From Rhizomys pruinosus (taxonomy: Eukaryota; Chordata; Mammalia; Rodentia; Spalacidae), in contig VZQC01000265.1 in the NCBI GenBank assembly GCA_009823505.1, forward strand, positions 2,703,776 to 2,767,775: a stretch of DNA of 64,000 bases, in the 5' to 3' direction. A program made the position numbers and the translations under genes. This document shows positions 22,830 to 33,117 of this stretch, piece by piece (within the stretch, counting starts at the first letter, position 1; each line of letters begins with the position of its first letter). Under the pieces are notes generated by a model. That model was not told the DNA's origin, did not search any database, and was given only the letters and a program-made list of their open reading frames with translations.

Positions 22830-23785
22830 GAATGCCAGAGAGTTTACCAAAGGCCACTAAACCCAATAAAGCAGAATATGGTCTCCCTGATTCAAGAGCA
22901 ATCTCCACCTCACAGAGCAGCTACACCTCCATAATTGCCTGCCTGTGAAATACTGTTGGCAGTAGAGGCATCCATGTGCCTGTAATCCCAAATCTTAAGT
23001 TGCTATTTTACTCTCTTCCTTGGATAAATAACCCATTGGCTGATGCCACAAGCTTACATCCTCTAATGGTTAGGAGATGTTATAAGCCACAGGTAGACCC
23101 TGTCATATTAAACAGAGAAAATTGTAATTCATGGATTAAAATATCCAAACATTGTTCTATACAAAAGTAACCTACCATAACAATATAGTACTATCTAAAT
23201 ACCTATATATTATCTAATTGCTATAGTGCTATCATTAGTAGGATCGAAAGGTTATTCCTGACAAGCTGCAGCCCATGAGAAGAGGAAACAGCCAGAATTA
23301 CTAGCAGACTAAGACAACAGCTCCAGGAAGAGTAGGACTGTTTTCCTCTCATCCACCTGTGCCCCCTTTTCTAACCTAGGGAACAACCTGCGGAAGAGGG
23401 GGAGTGGTAAATGTAAGGGCGCGATTGGGGTGAATGGTGAAACTACAGCAATAGTAGTCTGGACACTCATTTGATCAACTTGATTGAACAACAACAGCAC
23501 CCCCCTGGGTGGTGGGGCGTGTAGGTGTTTGGGCACAACGCTGAAATGAGTGTTTAGCATGAAGGAGCTTGTACTCCATATTATCACTTATTAGCTAAAA
23601 AAGAAAAAAAAAACAGAAGAAAGATGCAGACATTATCGGCAGAATGCATGATCAGGGATGGGGTGGGGGTGTGGGGGAGGTAAAAGGAAATAATGCCTGA
23701 ACTGTGAAATAAGTGTTATAAAATTCGTCAAAGTCTACTCACAAACTATAAACCTCATTTAAAAAATAAACAAAAGAAAATGGAG
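22830..23785 (+). mobile_element. L1 3'UTR lineage A, copy 3 with terminal block
   Basis: It begins mid-unit at AATGCCAGAGAG, runs through GCCACAAGCTTACATCCTCT and GAACAACCTGCGGAAGAGGG, and continues into GGCAGAATGCATGATCAGGGATGGGGTGG...GTTATAAAATTC and an A-rich end. That end resembles the terminal block of L1 nos. 1-3 and ties the family to L1. Many one-base indels compared with the other copies. Confidence 0.6.
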
Positions 23786-23789
23786 TCCA

Positions 23790-23896
23790 AGCACTCGGTG
23801 AGCTTGTTCAGTGGATAATGTGCTTGCCGCACAAGGAGGATCTGCGATTGTATCTGCAGAATCCATGTAAAACCTGGCTCAGGACCCTCATGCTTT
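23790..23896 (+). mobile_element. B4-type SINE fragment
   Basis: GTGAGCTTGTTCAGTGGATAATGTGCTTGCCGCACAAGGAGGATCTGCG resembles a B4/ID-derived head. Confidence 0.4.
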
Positions 23897-23899
23897 TTT

Positions 23900-24272
23900 T
23901 TTTTGTAAAAAAAAGTTGTTTTATTTTATTTATTTATTTATTTTTATTTTAGAAGGGATTCTACAATGAAATGAGCACAGTTGTTTCAGAGCAAGGGATA
24001 TATAAATTGATTGTCAGGTTTGTCATACAATCAGGTAATTGGTGAATTTTGCCAAGTATCTATGTCGCCAATTTTTGAAAACACCTAAGGTTCCCATAGC
24101 CAGTTTGGAGAAGCTTGTATGCACAGTCATGTTGAATAATGCAGGAGTTCGAGACTATATTCCTAATAGTCCTCATGATCAACCCCTACTCTCTCCACGA
24201 GTCTTAATCACATCTACCACGCCTCTTCTACGCAGTTTGTTCCCTGGGCTTTGGGAAAGGGGCACAAGTGGG
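23900..24272 (-). mobile_element. antisense retroelement end running into the assembly gap
   Basis: It starts with T-rich (TTTA)n tail sequence. The last ~80 bases (CGCCTCTTCTACGCAGTTTGTTCCCTGGGC...GGGGCACAAGTGGG) are lineage A in reverse, as at 33475-33530. The middle is not assigned. Confidence 0.45.
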
Positions 24273-24368
24273 NNNNNNNNNNNNNNNNNNNNNNNNNNNN
24301 NNNNNNNNNNNNNNNNNNNNNNNNNNNNNNNNNNNNNNNNNNNNNNNNNNNNNNNNNNNNNNNNNNNN
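24273..24368. other. assembly gap (96 N)
   Basis: A run of N. It lies exactly at the switch between antisense and sense copies of the same repeat. Confidence 1.
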
Positions 24369-25500
24369 ATTTGGACACGTCCCATAGAACATTCATGCCA
24401 CGGCACTTTTGGCAAGCCTATCATTCTTCTAGCTTTTAGGATGTATGGCTGTGTAAAGCCGACGCATCATTTATTCTTCCAATAGCATCCTTCCATTTAA
24501 AAGGCCTGTCATGAACTTTATATTGTGTATGAATGTGTATAGTACATCCTTCTATGTATCGTGAATGGTGGGCACATATGTGCACTTGTAGAAAGTCAGA
24601 GAACAACCCGCAAGTTTCGAATTCTCTACTTCCCATCTTGCTTGCAATGGGACTCTCTCTTTGTTGTTGTTGCTTTTGCTGCTGCATATGCCAGGCCCAG
24701 CTGGACCACAAGCTTCTTGAGGACTCCTGTTTGTGCTTCACATCTCCTCCATGAGGAGCACCAGGCTTAAAGGATGAGTGGTCCTGAAGCATAGACCCAT
24801 GTTCCTTATTCTGCCTAGGAGATGTTGGAGGGGATCCACCCCCCACAAATTTAAAGGCCTTTTGCCTATATGGGATATTGACGGAGAAGAGACAGTAAGT
24901 CCTGTTTGAAACCTGGTGTAACATGAAAAATGTTTTGAGACGCACACTTGCTAGCAGTACAGATGGCCTCTGAATGCAGAGAGTGTTACCAAAGGCCACT
25001 AAACACAATAAAGCAAATATATGGGTCTCCTTGAATCAAGCAAGACTCCTCCGTCAATATCAGCTACACCTCACGCCACTGGGATACTGTGCAACAGTGC
25101 AGCCAAGTGTCTTTATATATCCCAAATCTATTGGCTTTTAGCTCCTCCTTGGAGGAATAACTCAAGCAAGAGCCCAAGCGTGGTCTGTCTGATAAGTTGA
25201 GGTATGTTGTGAGCCACCAGTAAGAAACTTGTCACACTTTCTATGAGACAGAATCCCAGTTTGCGGGATTAGCTGCCATCCAAGCTTTATGTCTATGCTC
25301 ACAGCTTAGCTTGACAAAATAATTGGTACTGCTTAACTTCAATGCCTGTACATCAATAAGTTGAATGGCTTTGTTAAATGACGACTAAAAAGGGGATCAA
25401 CTGTGAAAGCTTTCAATCCGATGAAGGGCAAACACACCTGAACAGACTGGAGTCCAAATGACAATCCAAGAAATTAGAGATATTTTCTTCTCATCCCTCT
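24369..25500 (+). mobile_element. L1 3'UTR lineage A, copy 4 (indel-rich)
   Basis: The same sequence as 21515-22640 from CATTCATGCCACGGCACTTTTGG onward, but with many single-base gains and losses, particularly after 24800. Confidence 0.6.
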
Positions 25501-25504
25501 CCAT

Positions 25505-26340
25505 GAGAAATATTTATATCTGGGTTGTTGGTACTAGCATCCACATATGAGGGACACCATTTGTCGTTTGTTTTTCTGGGACTGTGTTACTTCACTTAAC
25601 ATAATGTCTTCCAGCTCCATCCATTTACCTGCAAATTTCATGATGTTGTCCCTCTTTACTGCTGCATAGTATTCCATTGTATACATGTACCACATTTTCT
25701 CTATCCACTCGTCAGTTGAAGGGCACCTGGGCTGGTTCCAGCTTTTTGCTATTGTGAACAGAGCTGCAATAAACATAGCTGTGCATGTATCTTTGCAGTA
25801 AGTTGTGTCTTGTGGGTATATACCCAGGAGTGGTATGACTGGGTCAAATGGAAGGCTCATTTTGAGTCTTCTAAGGGTTCTCCACACTGCTTTCCATAGT
25901 GGCTGTACAAGTTTACATTCCCACCAGCAATGGATGAGTGTTCCCCTTTCCCCACAACCTCTCCAGCACTTGGTATCATTCGTGTTCCTGATCCTAGCCA
26001 GTCTTATTGGAGTAAGGTGATATCTCAGAGTGGTTTTAATTTGCATTTCCTTAATTATCAGAGATGTTGAACACTTCTTAAGATGTTTCTCGGCCATCTC
26101 TAACTCCTCCTCTGTGAAGTCTCTATTCAGATCGTTGCTCCATCTTTTGAATGATTCATTTGTTTTCTTTCTTCTTTGTTTTTTGAGTAGCTTGTATACT
26201 CTGGAAATTAATGCTTTGTCAGATGTATCTGCTGTGAAGGTTTCCTCCCACTCTGTGGGTCTTCTCCTCACTTCCTTTATTGCTTCCTTTGATGTACAGA
26301 AGCTTTTGAGTTTAATGAGTGGACCTCCATTTTTTAAAAG
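25505..26340 (-). mobile_element. L1 no. 4, ORF2 C-terminal end, antisense, best preserved
   Basis: A single frame of 271 codons (25534-26349, minus strand) covers the ORF2 C-terminus from [16 protein letters not shown] through [17 protein letters not shown] and [17 protein letters not shown] to the natural end SLICGC. It is the least decayed L1 here. It is truncated on both sides (no RT, little 3'UTR), so it is not a functional gene. Confidence 0.92.
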
Positions 26341-26355
26341 CCCAGTCATTCTAGG

Positions 26356-26795
26356 ATATGTGTGTGTATGTGTGTGTGTCTGTGTGTGTGTCTGTGTATG
26401 TCTTGTCTGTGTTTGTCTCTCTGTGTGTGTCTGTGTATATCTCTTTGTGTGTCTGTGTCTGTCTATTTGTATATCTGTGTGTCTCTGTGTGTTTCTATGT
26501 CCGTGTGTGTATCTCTTTGTGTGTATGCCTGTGTGTGTCCATGTTTACCTCTTTGTGTGTTTGTCTATCTGTACATATCTGAGTATCTGTGTGTATCTTT
26601 GTGTCTGTGTGTCTGTGTGTATCTCTTTGTGTGTTTGTCTGTGTGTATCTCTTTGTGTGTTTGTCTGTGTGTATCTCTTTGTATGTATTCTGTGTGTCTG
26701 TATGTCTGTGTATGTCTGAGCATCTGTGTGTGTCTATGTCTGTGTCTGTGTGTCTGTGTGTATCTCTTTGTGTGTTTGTGTGTGTATGGTAAAAA
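26356..26795. repeat. GT-rich imperfect tandem repeat
   Basis: TGTGTGTCTGTGTGTATCTCTTTGTGTGTTTGTC-type units vary around TG, CTGTG and TATCTCTTTG. All three forward frames stay open (for example 26362-26925), giving Cys/Val/Leu-rich peptides. This is simple sequence, not a membrane protein gene. Confidence 0.95.
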
Positions 26796-26799
26796 TGGA

Positions 26800-27395
26800 T
26801 TAGTTATCCCTTACCCCATCCACATGCACAGTCCATTAACAGGAGGACTGACAATTTTGTGGAAAATACTTTTAGAAATACCAATTTCTAGCAAATGTTC
26901 TACAGTCATATCTTCCCGGACTTAATTTCCTTAATCTAAAATATTAATTGAGAACCTATGATATGGGATGCACTATTCATGGGGTTACAAGAATCAGGAG
27001 AATGGTAACATTTTTAGCTCTCTTAGAACTTGTATTCCTACTGAGGAACAGGTTGACTCCCACAAAGAACACACTGCAAGGCATATTGTAGACTGAGAAG
27101 TGCTGAGAAGAAACGAGTTCGGCAGGGAAAGGAGCGAGGTGGAAGCATGTCAGGAGAAGGCAGCAGAGTAAAGAGGCAAGGGAGATGAGAACAGCCCTGG
27201 AACTCTGGAGGTAAACTGAAGCAGAGGAGGAGCTGAGTTCCTTGATTCCAACAAACAACCGGGCTGAATACGGGAGGGCTATAAAAGCCACAGGGAAGCA
27301 ATCCCACATTTGACCCTTAGTAGTGCTGAGTGAAAGACCCATGTAGAACTCCAACCTCCCTCCTGTGCACAGGGATACTCTCCACATTTATTAGT
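26800..27395. other. unique DNA with an old repeat trace
   Basis: AATTGAGAACCTATGATATGGGATGCACTATTCATGGGG near 26945 resembles an old mammalian repeat. No gene recognised; the antisense frame 26977-27387 has no recognisable similarity. Confidence 0.35.
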
Positions 27396-27399
27396 CACT

Positions 27400-27730
27400 T
27401 GTCTTCCTGTTGTTGGCAAAAGCAACTTAAGAGTTTGTTTTGGGTCACAGGGAACAATCCGTCATGATGGGGCAATCGTGGTGGCAGAAACACAGGCAGC
27501 CGATCCCAGCACACCTTCAGTCAGGAGGCAGAGGGAGATGAACACTGGTGCTCGGATCACTTTCTCCGTTTTATTCATTCCAGGAAGCCACCAGCCCACC
27601 CGCTGAAGAAACTTCTACAGTACCCTAATCTACATACTCCTTCATAGGCACATTCAGAGGCTTGTTTCCTTGGAGATTCTAAATCCTGAAAAGTTGGCAA
27701 TCAATGTTAACTGTCACACTGACCTTGTGA
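27400..27730 (-). repeat. rodent interspersed repeat, antisense (related to 18620-19015)
   Basis: GCAAAAGCAACTTAAGAGTTTGTTTTGGGTCACAG at the left and a diverged GTTAACTGTCACACTG end. The middle has the usual GGCAGAAACACAGGCAGC region. Confidence 0.5.
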
Positions 27731-28342
27731 GGTTTACATGAGGTTTTGTGTGTATAGTATTCCGTGCAGTGTCTGACTTATAGAAAATGCCTGAACACAT
27801 TTGACATGTTCTAGGACTTGTTTTACCAGAGTCTGAATCCTCCTGACAGCTTCGGCGTTAGAACTCCATGAATGAATGAAATTAATTTTTCTACCAGATT
27901 TACCAGCCAAAGTCTCTGAAGAGAAGTCAGTTTACAAAACCTAATAAGGAATACATCTTAAACGTTCATACAAATACCCAATTATCTCTCTTTTCTACCA
28001 TCTCATTTCATTCTAGAAGTCCTCCTGGGAAGCATATTTCATTACATTTAAGGTTGATAAAATTGCAACTCCAAGGAGCTAAGTTACAAGCCTAAGGCTC
28101 CACAGGAGTATGGTAGGCTAGACTCTTGGAATGTCAGCCTATGTGATTAGGAAACCCATCCTTTCCATTCCCTAATGCTCCTTCAGTGTTCCTGGAATGA
28201 GTATTTCTTTTTTATTGCTTACATAGCATAGCAAGTTCCTTGGTTCTACAAAAATGTAAATGTAGAGTGCTACCCATTGAGTATTTCCAAACATCCAACT
28301 TTTGTTGATTCAACATATCACCAATGAAATCCATAAAACCAT
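27731..28342. other. unique DNA, no gene seen
   Basis: No recognised repeat or coding sequence. Confidence 0.4.
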
Positions 28343-28357
28343 AAAAGTCATGTTCTT

Positions 28358-28409
28358 TTTTTTTTTTTTTTTGTCTTTTCGAGACAGGGTCTCCCAGTAG
28401 CCCCAGCTG
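28358..28409 (-). mobile_element. very short B1 SINE insertion, antisense
   Basis: Reversed poly(A) followed by GTCTTTTCGAGACAGGGTCTCCCAGTAGCCCCAGCTG, only the last ~35 bases of B1. A perfect target duplication AAAAGTCATGTTCTT at 28343-28357 and 28410-28424 shows it was inserted already truncated. Confidence 0.93.
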
Positions 28410-28727
28410 AAAAGTCATGTTCTTTAATAGGATCCTGAATTTAATAGCTTTGATTCATTTTCTGCGCTCTATTTAAGTGATTTGGACAAAGAACATAACT
28501 GTATAGTGCTCATAATTAAATGTGAACAGAAGATGACAAACAGGCAGAGCTGCCTGGCTGAACGTTTTCCACATGGTCTTTGAGATTGTGGTGACACGGT
28601 AGCTCTGTGAATCGCCCCTCAGTGACCATGGTGTATCCACCTGGCTTAATTCTGATTGCTGGTGGCAGAGACTGTGTGCAGTCTTCCCCTTGTGTCAACA
28701 CCACTGATAGGAGCTCCACAGGAAGTT

Positions 28728-29138
28728 ATGACCTCATTCTGCTGCCCTGCCTCTGGTTACGCAGGCAAGCTGTTTTTGAAAGTAAATAAGCAAGGCTGTA
28801 GGGCTGACTTTCCTAAGAACGATACTTTGTGCTATTCTAGGAAACAGCTGAAAGATTCAGAGGGCATCACAGAGCGAAGTCCGCTGTGGATGCTTACACA
28901 GGGCAGGGATGCCGGCAGCTTCCAGTGGAAGGGAAGACAGGACTCCCTTTGTCAAGAAACTTCTGCACCTGTTGACATTCTGACTGGACTTTCAGCTGAA
29001 GGATCCCTCAGTCTGGATTGCTGCACTGTCAGCCACGGGGAAGCTTCGGATTCCAGTAATTATCCTATCTTTAATCCGTTAGGAGAAGAGCCTGGGGATT
29101 CCCTGTGGAGGAAGACATATGAGCAAGTTATATTTTAG
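28728..29138 (+). other. unassigned 136-codon ORF upstream of Tmem71, possibly not coding
   Basis: This open frame from ATG 28728 to TAG at 29136-29138 lies in DNA without recognisable SINE or L1 sequence, about 1.5 kb upstream of the first Tmem71 coding exon. The product would be hydrophilic, with Cys near the N-terminus and a Ser/Glu-rich C-terminal half, with no membrane segment or motif I recognise. The region is somewhat richer in G+C than its surroundings, so it could equally be part of a Tmem71 promoter or noncoding first exon that is open by chance. I do not assign a function. Confidence 0.2.
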
Positions 29139-29740
29139 AACAGATGCATCGCTTTGATGGAACTGGTAGACAGAGTCTGTTTCTTGAAAAGTTTCTAGAG
29201 CTGTTAAGGCAAGTTGTTTTCACAGATACTAATCCTTAATCAACTGTCATTACACTTTGTGTACACAGCTATACACATTTGTAAGATGAAACAGTAAGAC
29301 CTTGCTTTCTGCTTCAGAATGTCTTGGATTAAAAGTAAGCTTATTGCTTGAGTGAAACTAAGAGTAATCTGGGCTAGGCATGTTTACATGACATTTGTAA
29401 AAAGTGAAAATAACAAGGGACATGCTAATGAGTTTGTAAGCAATATTGTAATCCAAACATGTGATTTTTTTTTTTAAATGTGTACTTTGATGTAGAGATC
29501 TTCCAGGAAATGCTAGAATCTTCTCCTGTCATCTTTAAAAGGCTCTTATAAGCTGGAATATAAAAATCCTGAAAAGGTTCGTACATACATTATTGAAATC
29601 ATCTGTTTGAAGTACTAGAATTGACATGATTGATTTACTGTATTATGCTTCAACAATCCCTTACTAATATCATGTTTATAAAAAGCCTGGATAGAGCTAC
29701 CTAATAAGACTGCAGTCTCACCTTTAAAAGTTATTACAGA
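29139..29740. other. unique DNA upstream of Tmem71 coding exon 1
   Basis: No repeat or exon recognised. A Tmem71 noncoding exon could lie here or upstream, but the sequence does not reveal it. Confidence 0.35.
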
Positions 29741-29887
29741 GCCAGGCGTGGTGGCGCACGCCTTTAATCCTAGCAGTTGGGAGGCAGAGGCAGGCAGTCT
29801 TTGTGAGTTCAAGGCCAGCCTGGTCTACAGAGTGAGTTCCAGAACAGCTGGAGCTACAGGGAGACCCTGTCTCTAAAAGACAAAAAA
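29741..29887 (+). mobile_element. B1 SINE, full length
   Basis: GCCAGGCGTGGTGGCGCACGCC to AGACCCTGTCTCTAAAAGAC. Target duplication AAAAGTTATTACAGA / AAAAGTTAGTACAGA. Confidence 0.96.
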
Positions 29888-29902
29888 TAAAAGTTAGTAC
29901 AG

Positions 29903-30590
29903 AAGTGATATAAATGATGTTGAATAGCCACTGGAAGACAGTGCTATGTGATGAGAGGTAATTGATCAAAATTTACATAATTCATACACTGTGTGATTAA
30001 TTTGTAATTGAAAAAGTAGATTACACATTCACAAGAGCAGAGTTTTGCAAGCTGCCCAGTGTTATGCTATTTGTAGCTCAGGGCAGCTTATGTTATTTAG
30101 GAATGTCCAAGCTGATAGCTACTACAAAGAGCACTGGCCCACGCTGTGGCCAGTTGTCACTGGTTCAAGTTGTTAAGCTCTGTCTGCAACTTGATAACAG
30201 AGTTGCTTTCTGCTGGATGCTTTAAGTACACGCAAATCTATTCAAGGGCTCTAGACCCAGGCATTTTCCAAATTTCTTAATTAACTCACACTATTTTATC
30301 TGGAAGACAAATCAACCTTTGTAAGCATGGCTTCTCACAAAAACATATTCTTGATCTATAAAATATTCAGATTTATATAAGAGACAATGGAAAATAGAAT
30401 TTGAAGTCCTTAAAGTAGACTGCCCCTCATTGAAGCCCCACAATCTGGTCTTCAGTCTTCAATCCAGAATCTCTGTACTATTTTAGCAAACAAATCTGAC
30501 TAGTGCAATTAGTAGATGCCATCTGTTTGGGCATCATTTTTCTATTTTTAATATATAGTCCATCTTTTTTTTTTAAAACGTCTTTTGCAG
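29903..30590. other. unique DNA ending in the acceptor of Tmem71 exon 1
   Basis: No repeat recognised. Ends in a T-rich polypyrimidine stretch and CAG at 30588-30590. Confidence 0.5.
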
Positions 30591-30667
30591 AAAAATCTGT
30601 GAAGTTTGAACAAGAGGCCTTCCCAAGATGTACCGAGTCTCTCAACTGATGTCGACACCAGTAGCAA
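30591..30667 (+). CDS. Tmem71: Tmem71 coding exon 1 (start codon at 30628)
   Basis: The exon follows a pyrimidine-rich acceptor ending TTTTGCAG at 30590 and ends before GTAAAT at 30668. The first 37 bases are 5'UTR. ATG at 30628 has A at -3 and opens the peptide MYRVSQLMSTPVA, which matches the N-terminus of TMEM71 proteins closely. The exon leaves one base of a split codon (phase 1), completed by AC at the start of exon 2 to give Asn where human has Ser. Because the exon begins at an acceptor, at least one noncoding exon must lie further upstream; it was not found. The N-terminal segment is Ser/Thr-rich, has no signal peptide and is presumably cytosolic. Confidence 0.92.
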
Positions 30668-31418
30668 GTAAATGTAGAACTGCACTGTGCAATTATCTTT
30701 GAACGATTAGAGTCCTCTTAGCAATTTCCTTGCTTTGATTTTGCTGATACTCAGACCATTAACCATCTGTCGGTAGCTTGCGCTTCTTAAATACCAGTTT
30801 GTGCTTTGGCAATGATTTCTACTTCATTTCTTTTCTTGAGAGAAATGTGTTTTTTTTTTTCCTTTTAGAATATAAAAAATCATGAGTGTTAGATGCCTGT
30901 GCATAAATGTGAAAGGAGACTGTTTATCACCTACTATTAAGATGTAAAACTGTTTATAAAAAATGCTGAAAGATTTTGATAGGTACTTGCAGAAAATAAG
31001 GGCGTTGTGACGACGGTAGTGGTTTCAAGTCTCTTCCTTCCTCTTGTTATTTTTCTCTCCAAACCCCATTTCTAACTCTTAGTAACAGACCCCCAGTTTT
31101 CTATTAATAAATAACTAGCCCAAGCTGATGAGCTAAATTCCTTGATTTGTTTTAGGTAGTAATTGTCAGTAAGAAAATCAAGTTTTACTCAGCTGGGCTG
31201 TTAGAAGTCTTGACACTTATGACACCACTTATGATACCACTGCTGTCATAAAAGTCCGTGATCTGGTTTAGAACATTCATCACCTGCAGTCCTCCCCCCA
31301 AGTGAAAGCCGTTGTCATGCCTGTGGTTAAGCCAGAATGCAGGTGTGGATGCTTTTCCTTAATGAAGACTTCATGGGCCTTGTGCCTTTAGAATCACATT
31401 AACAAATAAAACTCAAAC
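30668..31418. other. Tmem71 intron, unique DNA
   Basis: No recognised repeats. The region is A/T-rich, with a T run near 30850. Confidence 0.5.
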
Positions 31419-31419
31419 C

Positions 31420-31720
31420 CTAGAGCTGGGAGTGATGGCTCTGTCAGAGAAGTGCTCACCATATAAGCATAAGAACCTGAGTTTGTCTCCCCAGCACCCA
31501 CGTAAAGAGCTAGGCTTGATGGTGTGTGCTGGTAATCTGTTGCTAAGGAGGCAGTCTAGTTGATTGGGAGCGACCAGTCCAGTGAGAGGCCCTGTCTCAA
31601 AAAATAAAGTGGAGAATAACAGAGGAAAACATCCAGCTTTAACCTGTGGCCTCTACACACGTGTACTCACACATGAATGGTCACCTGTATACCTGTGCAC
31701 ATATACACTCCTATGCAAGA
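31420..31720 (+). mobile_element. B4-type SINE
   Basis: GGGAGTGATGGCTCTGTCAGAGAAGTGCTCACCATATAAGC, CTCCCCAGCACCCACGTAAAG and CACACGTGTACTCACACATGAATGG follow the B4 order. Confidence 0.7.
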
Positions 31721-32138
31721 AATCAAAACTTTATTCTCCCTCTTACCAATGTCTTCTCACTACAGTAGAAACATCTTAAAAACACTACTGAGGAAGATCT
31801 TAGCCAGTGATTGAATTCCTCACTTTATGGAGTAAGCTACAGTAACCAGTACATTGAATCATTGATTTTGGCTTCCTACATCTCCACACAGCTCTTCTCC
31901 CTTCCTTTAATATGCTCAGTTTGATGGTATAATTTATCAACCCATACCAAGGGACCTTTCAAGTACTGTGGAATGAGAGAAGGGACAGAAGGCAGAAGCC
32001 TGAACTGTTTTGTGTTTCCTATAGGGGCTTGCTGACAAGTTGGTAGATCTATTCACATCTGCTCACATGTCACCACTGTTACTGAACATGTATGTTGGTG
32101 AGATGTTGAAAACTCATTCTCTCTCATTTTCTTTTCAG

Positions 32139-32199
32139 ACTCCTCCAGAACAGACAGAGGACATGCTGGAGAGCTGTCCCCAACATGCATTTTCCCAAG
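32139..32199 (+). CDS. Tmem71: Tmem71 coding exon 2
   Basis: A 61-bp exon between acceptor TTTTCTTTTCAG (ends 32138) and donor AAG|GTACGT (GT at 32200). In the frame set by exon 1 it reads SSRTDRGHAGELSPTCIFP, which aligns without gaps to the corresponding human segment, including the conserved GELSPTCIFP. It ends in phase 2 (bases AG), completed by C from exon 3 to give Ser. A longer open frame across the same bases (32040-32225) is a different frame and is not the coding one. Its short length makes it easy to miss, so homology and phase are the decisive evidence. Confidence 0.9.
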
Positions 32200-33068
32200 G
32201 TACGTCATGGGGCTTTTCTCAGTGACATCGAACTCCTTTCCTGCACATCTAATCTAATCCTGGTTAAAAGTATTTTGCATAATCCAGGCTTTGTGTGGTT
32301 TTATCTTTCCAGTCTCATACATTAACAAACTGAAAACTTGCCTAATCTAAGAATGGGTTCTTGGGTGTCTCACTATATAGGTAGGTGTAATCTGCTTCTT
32401 TGTTGAATGAAGAAACTAAATTGAGTACTTAGAGATGGTTGTTTTGTTCCCTTAAATTTACCTTTTAACATATTTACAAGATGGCCAAATTTTATATTCC
32501 TCTCAAACAAGTAGATTCTGCCATATTGTTCAATACTGTGGTGGGATCTCTTTCTTTTTATTTTTCTTTGTGATCTTCCTTCAATCTGTCTCTCAGGTCT
32601 TCTACAGGAATTATTGTGATTTCTCCAGCATTTTATGAAACGTACCTTCAATACAAAAAAATTGAGTGCTTATATTAGAACTTGTCCATCCTATGAATTT
32701 CCGGTCTCCTGACACTACCATATAAGTCATCTAGGATGTGTAAGCAGAATATATGAATTCATATTCCATGGTCAAATTTATTTAACAAGAGTTATACCCA
32801 AGCTCAGTTACACACTATGTAACATATTCAAGTATTTTTCCCTTTTGAATCTTCATAATAATAGTTAGGTTTTAGAGAGACTTATGAAGAGTAAAAACAT
32901 AGGGACCAGATCCATGGTATGTGTTCAATATATAATATCCATTAAATAGTTTTCATCAATAAGAGAATATATTAATTGTTTATAGACTTTGAAATGGAAA
33001 AAAGTTATTAATTCAATGATGCTTGGGGGAATATATAGAAAGGGATGAGACACATTTTACAACCAGAT
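32200..33068. other. Tmem71 intron, unique DNA
   Basis: No repeat or exon recognised. Confidence 0.5.
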
Positions 33069-33082
33069 GAATAATTGCAATT

Positions 33083-33085
<3 letters not shown>

Positions 33086-33117
<32 letters not shown>

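Noticed and set aside
24039..24485. 148-codon frame across the gap
   Set aside because: It is open only because the N run hides any stops.
25534..26349. 271-codon antisense frame as a host gene
   Set aside because: It is the L1 ORF2 C-terminus, ending at the natural L1 stop, without the RT or endonuclease parts.
26358..26925. Cys/Val-rich membrane protein
   Set aside because: It is translation of a GT-rich simple repeat.
1..30000. Exons of Phf20l1, expected upstream by synteny
   Set aside because: I looked for conserved peptide blocks on the minus strand and a CpG-rich promoter and saw neither; it probably lies to the left of the window.
32040..32225. 61-codon frame over Tmem71 exon 2
   Set aside because: It is a different frame; only the frame giving SSRTDRGHAGELSPTCIFP matches TMEM71 and keeps phase with exons 1 and 3.
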